From Bacteroidia bacterium (lineage in GTDB: Bacteria > Bacteroidota > Bacteroidia > NS11-12g > UBA955), in assembly GCA_023258655.1 (NCBI GenBank), contig JALQWO010000047.1, positions 1 through 10,451 on the forward strand: a stretch of 10,451 nt of DNA. Direction: 5' to 3'. Positions 1-6,482 of the stretch are shown here, piece after piece. The notes beneath the pieces were generated by a model that worked only from the letters and a program-made list of their open reading frames with translations, did no database searches and had not been told where the DNA came from. Within the stretch, counting starts at the first letter, position 1. Each line of letters opens with the position of its first letter. The translations under genes were made by a program, and so were the position numbers.

Positions 1-867
1 CGCGTATGCAGCAGAACGGTCAACTTTAGAAGGATCTTTTCCAGAGAAAGCTCCACCTCCGTGTGCACCTTTACCTCCATAAGTATCAACAATAATTTTT
101 CTACCAGTTAAACCTGTATCTCCGTGTGGGCCACCGATAACAAATTTACCAGTAGGGTTGATGTGGTATTTGATGTCAGACCCAAACAAAGCTTGGATAT
201 GCGCAGGCAATTTTGACATCACACGGGGCACCAACAAATTCACCAAATCGTCATGAATTTTCTTCAACATAGCTTCGTCTTCATCGAAGTCGTCATGTTG
301 GGTAGAAATTACGATGGTGTCTATTTTCAAGGGTTTATGGTCGTCTGAATACTGAATTGTCACCTGACTCTTGGCATCTGGACGCAAATAACCGATCACA
401 TTGCCTTCGCGACGCATTGCTGCCAATTCCTCCAACAGCAAATGTGCCAACATCAATGGCAGAGGCATGTAGTTATCGGTTTCGTTATTGGCATAGCCAA
501 ACATCATTCCCTGGTCACCCGCACCTTGATCTTCAGGATTCTTGCGTTCTACACCTTGGTTGATATCGGGGCTTTGCTCGTGAATTGCACTCAATATGCC
601 ACAGCTGTTAGCATCGAACATGTATTCGCTCTTGGTATAGCCAATTTTTGCTATCACCTCACGCGCAATTTTTTGTACATCCAAATACGCTTCAGATTTT
701 ACCTCACCTGCCAATACAACTTGACCCGTGGTTACCAATGTTTCACATGCTACCTTACTGTCTGGGTCGTAAGCCAAAAAATGGTCAATCAATGCATCTG
801 AAATCTGATCTGCTACTTTGTCTGGGTGTCCTTCGGACACGGATTCTGAGGTAAAGAAATATGGCAT
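1..867 (-). CDS. metK: S-adenosylmethionine synthetase (partial, C-terminus off the left edge)
   Basis: MetK makes S-adenosylmethionine from methionine and ATP in the cytoplasm, supplying methyltransferases such as PrmA encoded in this window. The 289 visible codons start at an ATG (865-867), giving MPYFFTSESVSEGHPDK with the family's H14, D16 and K17 at the same positions as in E. coli MetK. Further signatures are GAGDQG (residues 115-120), the GGPHGDTGLTGRK segment (about 245-257) and the GGGAFSGKD loop (270-278). Roughly the last 130 residues are missing because the window ends. A promoter-like box lies 12 bases upstream of the start, so the gene is probably transcribed separately from the EEP gene 105 bases upstream. 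Codons after about residue 240 lean to A/T-ending forms and AGA, unlike the earlier part. The assignment is certain. Confidence 0.98.
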   Translation of the reverse strand, partial: MPYFFTSESVSEGHPDKVADQISDALIDHFLAYDPDSKVACETLVTTGQVVLAGEVKSEAYLDVQKIAREVIAKIGYTKSEYMFDANSCGILSAIHEQSPDINQGVERKNPEDQGAGDQGMMFGYANNETDNYMPLPLMLAHLLLEELAAMRREGNVIGYLRPDAKSQVTIQYSDDHKPLKIDTIVISTQHDDFDEDEAMLKKIHDDLVNLLVPRVMSKLPAHIQALFGSDIKYHINPTGKFVIGGPHGDTGLTGRKIIVDTYGGKGAHGGGAFSGKDPSKVDRSAAYA

Positions 868-879
868 AATGATTTTGTG

Positions 880-887
880 CAAATATA
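880..887 (-). promoter_or_regulatory. Bacteroidota -7 promoter box of metK
   Basis: On the minus strand these bases read TATATTTG, a perfect match to the Bacteroidota primary sigma -7 consensus TAnnTTTG. The box ends 12 bases before the metK ATG, which implies a very short untranslated leader. I see no convincing TTTG -33 element at the usual spacing. No SAM riboswitch would fit between this box and the ATG. Confidence 0.6.
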
Positions 888-914
888 CGCACAACACAAA
901 GATATTGAAGTACC

Positions 915-955
915 CGTGCGCACGTCCGTGTAAATTCACCAATGCAAGAATTTAC
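915..955. repeat. cluster of three short inverted repeats upstream of metK
   Basis: The 105-base gap between the EEP stop and the metK start holds three dyads. One is a perfect 10-base palindrome CGTGCGCACG (915-924). The second, CACG-TC-CGTG (921-930), overlaps it. The third has perfect 8-base arms, GTAAATTC (930-937) and GAATTTAC (948-955), around a 10-base loop. None is followed by a T-run on either strand, so a classical intrinsic terminator is unlikely. They could end the upstream operon without a U-tract, or be an operator ahead of the metK promoter. The function is not known. Confidence 0.45.
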
Positions 956-972
956 TTTGTCAAAATCGCGCG

Positions 973-2157
973 TTAATAGGCTCTAAACAATTCACCAATT
1001 TGTAATTCCGCAGCAATCAGTTTGTGATCGGATGGTACCTCATCCACACTGTGATATCGAATGGCACGCATGGGATTGTCATACAGAATATAATCGATCC
1101 GAAAACTGGGCATTGACCCCTTGTAGGTCGTTTCAATCCCTCGACCAGCTTCCCCAAAGGCATCCTTCATACCCGCACTCAACTGTCGGTAGGTGTAACT
1201 CACCGGAATATCATTGAAATCACCACAGATAATCTTGGGGAAATCGCATGCGATCATGCTTTCCTTGACGATGGCAACCTGCTCTGCCCTGCGTTTGTAG
1301 CCCATTCGAAGTCGCGCCACGATTCCCTTACTGCCTTCGATGTCAATTTCCTGTTGTTGCGTTTGCTTTTGCATCACCGCATAATCTTGTTTGGCAAATC
1401 GGAATGATTGCAAGTGTAAATTGTATACCCGAATTCTTGCATCGCGGTGAGCATCGCTCCTTGATGCAAGTTCTATATCCACCCACATGGCCATGTTGCC
1501 TGTATTTGGACCCAAAGAAACGGGCTGCCAGCGTTTGATTTTGTATTTACTCAACACAATCATTCCGTAAGGACGGGAATTAGAGAGGGTGTAGGATTGA
1601 CTGTAATCGAATCCGCCCTCCGCTTTGAGGAATCGGGCGAGTGCTTTCAATCCCCCTGCCTTCGCATACACCTCCTGCAAACAGACCACATCGGCTTGCT
1701 CTGCTTTCATGACTTTTAGAAATGAATCAGTGGCCGGCATGTACTCGGTATTGACAATGTTCACCGAAGATTCGTCCTGGTAAAGTCCAAACAGTTGTGC
1801 GTTGTAACTGATGATTTTGAGTCGCTGAGAACCCATATTCATCTCAACATCGAGGGATTCTTCTCTGTTTTCAGCCTCGCTTCGCTCGGCTGTTAAATCA
1901 TTCCATTGAAAATACAAACTCGCCGGTCCAAGGTTTAACAATAAGCACGAAAGTGCAAACAAACTCCGCCACTTGCGCTGGACCAACCAATAGAAAAAGG
2001 CCAAAAAAACCAACAAAAACAAAACAGGGAACGCCAATCCCAACAGGGGCAACCAAGAACTTGTTGCGGGAGAAATACTCGGCACCAACCCAGCAAGCAT
2101 CAAAAGCAACCCCAATACCACGGTAGCAGGAAAAGCGATGATGTTAAGGAATTTCAT
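973..2157 (-). CDS. membrane-anchored endonuclease/exonuclease/phosphatase (EEP) family protein
   Basis: The 394-residue protein has an N-terminal membrane part with about three hydrophobic segments (residues 6-24, 36-59, 65-83) and a C-terminal EEP catalytic domain (about 112-388). The domain's metal and catalytic motifs are all visible: N119 in SYNAQLF, E162 in LQEVY, N246 and H248 in YNLHLQS, D313 and N315 in GDFNDIP, D355 in RIDYI, and D377-H378 in PSDHK. The fold cleaves phosphodiester or phosphomonoester bonds in nucleic acids, inositol phosphates or phospholipids; the substrate cannot be read here. The basic RKWR loop (61-64) between segments 2 and 3 predicts N-in topology and a periplasmic catalytic domain, arguing against a role in mismatch repair despite the mutL operon. 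The ATG follows the rhomboid stop after one base (TAACATG), so translation is probably coupled. It is the last gene of the operon. Confidence 0.92.
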   Translation of the reverse strand: MKFLNIIAFPATVVLGLLLMLAGLVPSISPATSSWLPLLGLAFPVLFLLVFLAFFYWLVQRKWRSLFALSCLLLNLGPASLYFQWNDLTAERSEAENREESLDVEMNMGSQRLKIISYNAQLFGLYQDESSVNIVNTEYMPATDSFLKVMKAEQADVVCLQEVYAKAGGLKALARFLKAEGGFDYSQSYTLSNSRPYGMIVLSKYKIKRWQPVSLGPNTGNMAMWVDIELASRSDAHRDARIRVYNLHLQSFRFAKQDYAVMQKQTQQQEIDIEGSKGIVARLRMGYKRRAEQVAIVKESMIACDFPKIICGDFNDIPVSYTYRQLSAGMKDAFGEAGRGIETTYKGSMPSFRIDYILYDNPMRAIRYHSVDEVPSDHKLIAAELQIGELFRAY

Positions 2158-2158
2158 G

Positions 2159-3031
2159 TTAATCTGTTTTACTCGCTTTAAACAAGGTTTCTTTTTCTTT
2201 GGCGCTCAGGTTGTTGTAGCCAACTTGGGATATTTTATCCAAAATTGCGTTAACCTCAGCCTCTGTTGGACCTTTTTTCGAGGGCTCTGCTTTCGAAACT
2301 ACACTTTTGTTGCCTTTTTCAAAACGAAGGTTCGGGTTTCGGGTTGATTTTTTTTGAAAAATCGACCGGAATCCTGCCAAAAAGTTCTCAAAAAAGTCAA
2401 ACACACCAGCCAAAAAATCGCCTCGCAGCATACCCATAACATACAATGCACCCCAAGCAATCCCCCCGAGATGGGCTGTGTAGCCGCCAACATTACTACC
2501 ACTTGCCAATCCCCCAAAATCAAGAAGCACTTTCACCAAGGCAATCCAACGAAGTTCTACCTCAACCAATCCAAACAAGAATAATCGGTACCTCGGAGTA
2601 AAAATAGCGGTACCAATGACAACGGCTGATACGCCGCCGGAGGCACCCAACAATTGGAAAGGTATGCCTTGCTCGGCATAAGCAGACAGTGAATATATCA
2701 CTTGGAAAAACAGGGCCCCCAGAATCCCGCCTCCCAAAAACAATCGGTAAATGTGTTTGGTTCCCACCAAATCTTGAAGAATGCTGCCCACAAAATAGAG
2801 CCACAGCATATTTCCAACGAGATGCCAAAAACCCACATGCAAGAACATGTATGTAACCAGAGACCAAGGCTTTATCCACGTTGATGGGGTATATGTCAAC
2901 CACCAAAGGGGGGCCGATAAATTGCAGAGTTGCATCAACCAGGCCGGTATGAATACCAAGACGCAAACAAACAATAGTTGTTGCACCCCGGTTTTACTAC
3001 TCGATATCCATTCCCGCAAATTGGCCATCAT
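2159..3031 (-). CDS. rhomboid family intramembrane serine protease with cytosolic C-terminal extension
   Basis: Rhomboids cut transmembrane helices of other proteins inside the membrane with a Ser-His dyad. Numbering from ATG 3031, this 290-residue protein has about six hydrophobic segments up to residue 200, an HxxxN motif (H70, N74 in WHLVGN), the nucleophile motif GASGG (S131) and the partner histidine in TAHLGG (H187). An extra soluble tail of about 85 residues follows, ending in a segment with ILDKIS...GYNNLS..EKETLF that resembles the DUF6576-type tail of Bacteroidota rhomboids (from memory). The frame opens at a TTG (3040) directly after the upstream TGA, but ATGs at 3031 and 3028 are nearer to normal; I chose 3031. 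It lies 9 bases after the other rhomboid gene and one base before the EEP gene. Both active-site residues are present, so it should be active. Confidence 0.94.
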   Translation of the reverse strand: MMANLREWISSSKTGVQQLLFVCVLVFIPAWLMQLCNLSAPLWWLTYTPSTWIKPWSLVTYMFLHVGFWHLVGNMLWLYFVGSILQDLVGTKHIYRLFLGGGILGALFFQVIYSLSAYAEQGIPFQLLGASGGVSAVVIGTAIFTPRYRLFLFGLVEVELRWIALVKVLLDFGGLASGSNVGGYTAHLGGIAWGALYVMGMLRGDFLAGVFDFFENFLAGFRSIFQKKSTRNPNLRFEKGNKSVVSKAEPSKKGPTEAEVNAILDKISQVGYNNLSAKEKETLFKASKTD

Positions 3032-3040
3032 GATGATCAA

Positions 3041-3709
3041 TCAATAGTCAAATTTGTCCATGCGCCAGCGATCCTGTTTTTTCCAGAAAAAAATCAACCC
3101 AAGACCAATGGCCGCGCCTCCAATGTGTGCAAAGTGTGCCACGTTATCGCCCGAAAAACTACCCAGTCCCAAAACAATATCCAATCCAACCATGATCGGC
3201 ACCAAATACTTGGCCTTAATCGGGTAAGGAATAAACAGGAACAGCAAAGTTTCATTCGGATACAGCACAGCAAAGGCGACCATCACTCCATAAACGGCTC
3301 CGGAGGCACCTACCATGGGACCATAGGGAACAGCTTCGTAACCATAGGCGTGGTTGGGGAAGAATGTGCCAATTTTATCATGGATGGTGTAACCCATCGC
3401 GGCAAAATGAAACAAAACAGCACCCAAGGCAGCAAAGAAGAATAGTTGCAAGAATCGTTGCGAGCCGAGGCGCATTTCAACCACCAAACCAAAACTAAAC
3501 AGAGCGATTCCGTTAAAAATGAAGTGGCCCAAACTGCCATGACAAAAGACGTGGGTAAATATCTGCCACCACTGAAAATTGTAACTATCCGGATAGAAAA
3601 GATAGAGCTGTTCAGGATTGAAACCAATGTTGGGGAGGGCCAACTGGGCAAGACCGATCAAAGCCATAATAATCAGTAAATTCTTCAGGGCGGGGGTTAA
3701 TTGCGGCAT
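3041..3709 (-). CDS. rhomboid family intramembrane serine protease (compact, GlpG-like core)
   Basis: This is a 222-residue rhomboid without the soluble tail of its neighbour. It has about six hydrophobic segments, H62 and N66 in GHFIFNG, the nucleophile S136 in GASGAVYG, and H195 in AHIGG, so the catalytic dyad is intact. A loop with several prolines and tyrosines (about 107-130) precedes the active-site helix. The tail ends with a basic and aromatic stretch (KKQDRWRMDKFDY). It starts at an ATG two bases after the mutL stop and is followed after 9 bases by the second rhomboid gene. The two rhomboids are clearly diverged paralogues rather than a recent duplication, so they probably have different substrates. 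Physiological substrates are unknown. Confidence 0.94.
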   Translation of the reverse strand: MPQLTPALKNLLIIMALIGLAQLALPNIGFNPEQLYLFYPDSYNFQWWQIFTHVFCHGSLGHFIFNGIALFSFGLVVEMRLGSQRFLQLFFFAALGAVLFHFAAMGYTIHDKIGTFFPNHAYGYEAVPYGPMVGASGAVYGVMVAFAVLYPNETLLFLFIPYPIKAKYLVPIMVGLDIVLGLGSFSGDNVAHFAHIGGAAIGLGLIFFWKKQDRWRMDKFDY

Positions 3710-3711
3710 CG

Positions 3712-5586
3712 TTACGATTTAAATTTCTGTGATTGAAAACGTTCAAACAATTGGTTGGCTGATATCTCTATGTATAAGGTTTTTCCGTTGAGGGAACTGT
3801 GATAATCGGGCAATGATAACATGCGGTATAGGAGCGATTGCAGGGCCTCCTCGGATTGATTTATTGGATTGCGCAATGCGGCGTGGCGGGCCATGGACAA
3901 AGCCATACTTTGGTATTTCGACAGTTTGATATCCCCCTGGGTATTTTGGTAATCTTCCAACAAGGTCTCTATCAATTTTTGTTCATCTCCTTGCGAGAGC
4001 ATGGCCGGCACCCCATTGACGATGAGGGTGTTGCCACCAAAGTGTGAAAGATCAAAACCCAACCATTGAAGCTCTTGCATCAATTCCAAAACCATGGGAA
4101 TTTGTACGGGAGACAGTTCAATGGTTCTAGGAAAGAGCAATTGCTGACTTACCCCTGACTGGGCTTGCAATTGTTGAAGATACTCATGGTAATAAATATG
4201 TTGTTGGGCGCGTTTTTTATCAACCACCCACAATTGACTATTTACATTGGCCACAAGATAATTTTCCCCCAATGCAAAAACACCACCCAACTGGGGCTCA
4301 GGGGCATCCGTGGCAGGCGGAGTGGGAATCGACAGTTGGGAATCCACCGAGCCAGAAGTTGAATGGGTTGTAGTTATTTCTACAGAGCCAAGGACTTTTT
4401 GCCAATCTTGATGACTGCTGCGCTGGTATCCACCGCCGTTATCGCCAAAGGGGTTATAGGCTGGATTTCTTTTTTCGGTATTCGCGGGTGAACCACTCTG
4501 CCATTGCGGTGGTGTTGCGCCGCTCCGCGGCGCAATGGGCTGACGCAAAAACGCATCCAGGTGATCAAAGTCGCCCAGGTCGAGATTGGGCTGAACCACA
4601 AATGAACCCAATGACTTTCTCACCGCCGCCTTAACCAAATTGTATATGTGCTTCTCGTCCTCAAACTTGACTTCCGTTTTGGTGGGATGCACATTGACAT
4701 CCACTTTACTTGGATGCACCTTCAAATAAATTGCATAAGTAGGGTGGGATTCGGCTTCTATCAATCCCTCATAGGCCGAACTCACCGCATGATGGAAATA
4801 ACTGGATCGGATAAACCGACCGTTCATGAAAAAATACTGTTCGCCCCGGGTGCGCTTCGCCCAGCCCGGTGCTCCCACAAACCCTTGAATTTCTACTATG
4901 TCTGTATGCTCCTCCACCGCAAGCAACTCACTCGCCTGCTTTCTGCCCAAAGCCTCTAAAACCCTGTCCTTGGCAGACTGACTTCGGAAATGATACACCA
5001 ATTGACCATTGTTGTGATAAACAAACTCAACCTGCGGATTGGCCATCGCCTGTCGCAAAAACTCCTCCACAATGTGCTTGGTTTCAACGGCAATGCTCTT
5101 GAGGAAATTCCGGCGCGCCGGGATGTTGTAAAACAAATTCTTGATCGAAATATTGGTGCCCACCGGCGCGGCGTCTGGCCGTTGCTCCAATACTTCACTC
5201 CCCTCAATACGGATATACTGCGCTACCTCATCCTCCGCGCGACGCGATTTCATTTCTACCTGGGCAACGGCCGCAATAGATGCCATGGCCTCGCCCCGAA
5301 ACCCATACGTTTGCAACTGAAACAAATCCTCGGCCTTCTGAATCTTCGAAGTAGCATGACGCTCCCAACACAACCGAACATCGGTTTCACTCATCCCTTT
5401 CCCATTGTCAATGACCTGCATCAATGTACTACCACCATCCTTGATTAGCACCTGTATTTTGGTAGCCCCCGCATCCAAACTATTCTCCAACAACTCCTTG
5501 ATGGCATTGGCTGGACGTTGCACAACCTCTCCCGCAGCAATCTGATTTGCTACCGCATCCGACAATAATTTAATCACACTGCTCAA
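3712..5586 (-). CDS. mutL: DNA mismatch repair protein MutL
   Basis: MutL links mismatch recognition by MutS to strand removal. The 624-residue protein has an N-terminal GHKL ATPase with ANQIAAGEVVQRPA (12-26), E31 and N35 in KELLENSLDAG, DNGKG (60-64), GFRGEAM (95-101), FYNIPARR (152-159) and VNVHPTKTEVKF (297-308). A low-complexity linker (about 335-430) joins a C-terminal dimerisation domain (about 432-620). The place of the MutL endonuclease motif DQHAxxExxxxE reads DKKRAQQHIYYHEY (456-469), and the later Cys and CPHGRP motifs are absent, so this MutL probably lacks nicking activity of the known type. The first codon is TTG (5584-5586); MSSVIKLLSDAVANQ aligns with other MutL N-termini, no ATG lies upstream before an in-frame stop, and GTG at 5577 is the only near alternative. 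It is the first gene of the rhomboid/EEP cluster. Confidence 0.97.
   Translation of the reverse strand: MSSVIKLLSDAVANQIAAGEVVQRPANAIKELLENSLDAGATKIQVLIKDGGSTLMQVIDNGKGMSETDVRLCWERHATSKIQKAEDLFQLQTYGFRGEAMASIAAVAQVEMKSRRAEDEVAQYIRIEGSEVLEQRPDAAPVGTNISIKNLFYNIPARRNFLKSIAVETKHIVEEFLRQAMANPQVEFVYHNNGQLVYHFRSQSAKDRVLEALGRKQASELLAVEEHTDIVEIQGFVGAPGWAKRTRGEQYFFMNGRFIRSSYFHHAVSSAYEGLIEAESHPTYAIYLKVHPSKVDVNVHPTKTEVKFEDEKHIYNLVKAAVRKSLGSFVVQPNLDLGDFDHLDAFLRQPIAPRSGATPPQWQSGSPANTEKRNPAYNPFGDNGGGYQRSSHQDWQKVLGSVEITTTHSTSGSVDSQLSIPTPPATDAPEPQLGGVFALGENYLVANVNSQLWVVDKKRAQQHIYYHEYLQQLQAQSGVSQQLLFPRTIELSPVQIPMVLELMQELQWLGFDLSHFGGNTLIVNGVPAMLSQGDEQKLIETLLEDYQNTQGDIKLSKYQSMALSMARHAALRNPINQSEEALQSLLYRMLSLPDYHSSLNGKTLYIEISANQLFERFQSQKFKS
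4515..4535. repeat. perfect 9-bp stem, 3-base loop hairpin inside the mutL linker
   Basis: Arms TTGCGCCGC (4515-4523) and GCGGCGCAA (4527-4535) surround the loop TCC. A second, outer pair CCATTG (4501-4506) and CAATGG (4533-4538) shares bases with it and could form an alternative structure. The hairpin is in frame within the disordered linker, encoding around PIAPRSGATPP (350-360), and is much more G+C-rich than its surroundings. It might be chance, an mRNA structure, or the trace of a short palindromic element tolerated in a linker. Confidence 0.6.
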
Positions 5587-5592
5587 GGGAAA

Positions 5593-5600
5593 TAAAGGTA
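5593..5600 (-). promoter_or_regulatory. possible -7 promoter box before mutL
   Basis: The minus strand reads TACCTTTA, seven of eight positions of the relevant pattern TAnnTTTG. It lies only 6 bases before the TTG start in the 41-base gap after prmA, so a transcript from it would be almost leaderless. Read-through from prmA is an equally good explanation of mutL expression. Confidence 0.3.
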
Positions 5601-5627
5601 CGAAATTACCCCAAATTTACCGCACCT

Positions 5628-6482
5628 TCACGCAATTTTTTCCAACAGAATCATCAGCCAACCGTCTGTATTTTCCGTTTTTAGGTGCCGCATTGACAGA
5701 GACTTCGCATGGTCCACTATCAATGTCTCATCAGCCACCTGCAAACCACTCAAAAAGAGCTTATGTCCTCCCTTCAAAACACGGATGTAGGCCATCATGT
5801 CAGACAGTATTACTTCCCGATGAATGTTCGCCAAAACCACATCGTAATAGTCATTTGGCACAGCAGTTATGGCTTTCACATCCCCGTGAACCATGGTGTT
5901 GTAATTGGTTTGATTGATTTTGAGGTTATCGTTGGCATTGTCTACCACCCAATCATCTATTTCCACACCCAGCACTTCAGTGGCTCCCAACATTTCAGCG
6001 GCAATGGCAAGAATGCCGGTACCAGTACCCATGTCCAATACCTTGCTACCAACAAAATCTTGCGCAAACTCCTGCATAGCCGTTAACATCAACCGGGTTG
6101 TGGCATGATGACCCGTGCCAAAACTCATGCGCGGTTCAATGGTAATGGCCCTCGTCCCCTCCGGGGCCTCGGGATGAAATGTAGCCCGAACATAAAAATC
6201 TCCCACCTGCAATGGATCAAAGAAATTTTTCTCCCACAGTTCATTCCAATTTTCCCGTTCTACGATGCTCCATTCGATGCGATCGCAATAGTCCATCACA
6301 GCCTCTTCGATGCCTTCGTATTCTTCCTCCGAAATATCATTTTCATCGGCAAAGGCTTTTAACCATCGCGACTCACTTTCAAAATGGGTAAATGGGTATT
6401 CCGCCAAATACGCAGTGATGATGTCTGCTCGATCATCTTCGTCAGACAACCATTCGGCTTTGAAACAAATAAAATTGCTCAT
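5628..6482 (-). CDS. prmA: ribosomal protein L11 methyltransferase
   Basis: PrmA trimethylates ribosomal protein L11 in the cytoplasm using S-adenosylmethionine. This 284-residue protein has the usual two-part build: an N-terminal substrate-recognition domain (about 1-95) and a class I Rossmann methyltransferase domain. The PrmA signature FGTGHHATT lies at 121-129, the SAM-binding motif VLDMGTGTGILAIAA at 148-162, the acidic residue E174 in GVEIDD follows the second strand, and ANIHREVI (218-225) stands where other PrmA proteins have the N-I-L catalytic-loop motif. The length fits the family. The ATG overlaps the stop of the upstream lipoprotein gene (ATGA), which predicts translational coupling, and mutL begins 41 bases downstream. 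Confidence is high from the combination of motifs. Confidence 0.96.
   Translation of the reverse strand: MSNFICFKAEWLSDEDDRADIITAYLAEYPFTHFESESRWLKAFADENDISEEEYEGIEEAVMDYCDRIEWSIVERENWNELWEKNFFDPLQVGDFYVRATFHPEAPEGTRAITIEPRMSFGTGHHATTRLMLTAMQEFAQDFVGSKVLDMGTGTGILAIAAEMLGATEVLGVEIDDWVVDNANDNLKINQTNYNTMVHGDVKAITAVPNDYYDVVLANIHREVILSDMMAYIRVLKGGHKLFLSGLQVADETLIVDHAKSLSMRHLKTENTDGWLMILLEKIA

Noticed and set aside
868..972. SAM riboswitch in front of metK
   Set aside because: The expected SAM-II or SAM-I conserved cores are not visible, and the likely promoter leaves only about 12 bases of leader.
973..2157. EEP protein as an exonuclease III partner of MutL in mismatch repair
   Set aside because: Three N-terminal membrane helices with a basic loop between the second and third predict a periplasmic catalytic domain, away from DNA.
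3032..3040. TTG start for the tail-bearing rhomboid, directly after the upstream TGA
   Set aside because: ATG codons occur three and four codons later, and the extra residues add nothing recognisable. An ATG start is more likely.
2978..3445. 155-codon plus-strand frame opposite the two rhomboid genes
   Set aside because: It spans the junction of two well-supported minus-strand genes and shows no family signature.
4990..5448. 152-codon plus-strand frame opposite mutL
   Set aside because: It covers the conserved ATPase domain of MutL on the other strand. The open frame is a by-product of codon bias in mutL, with no motif or promoter.
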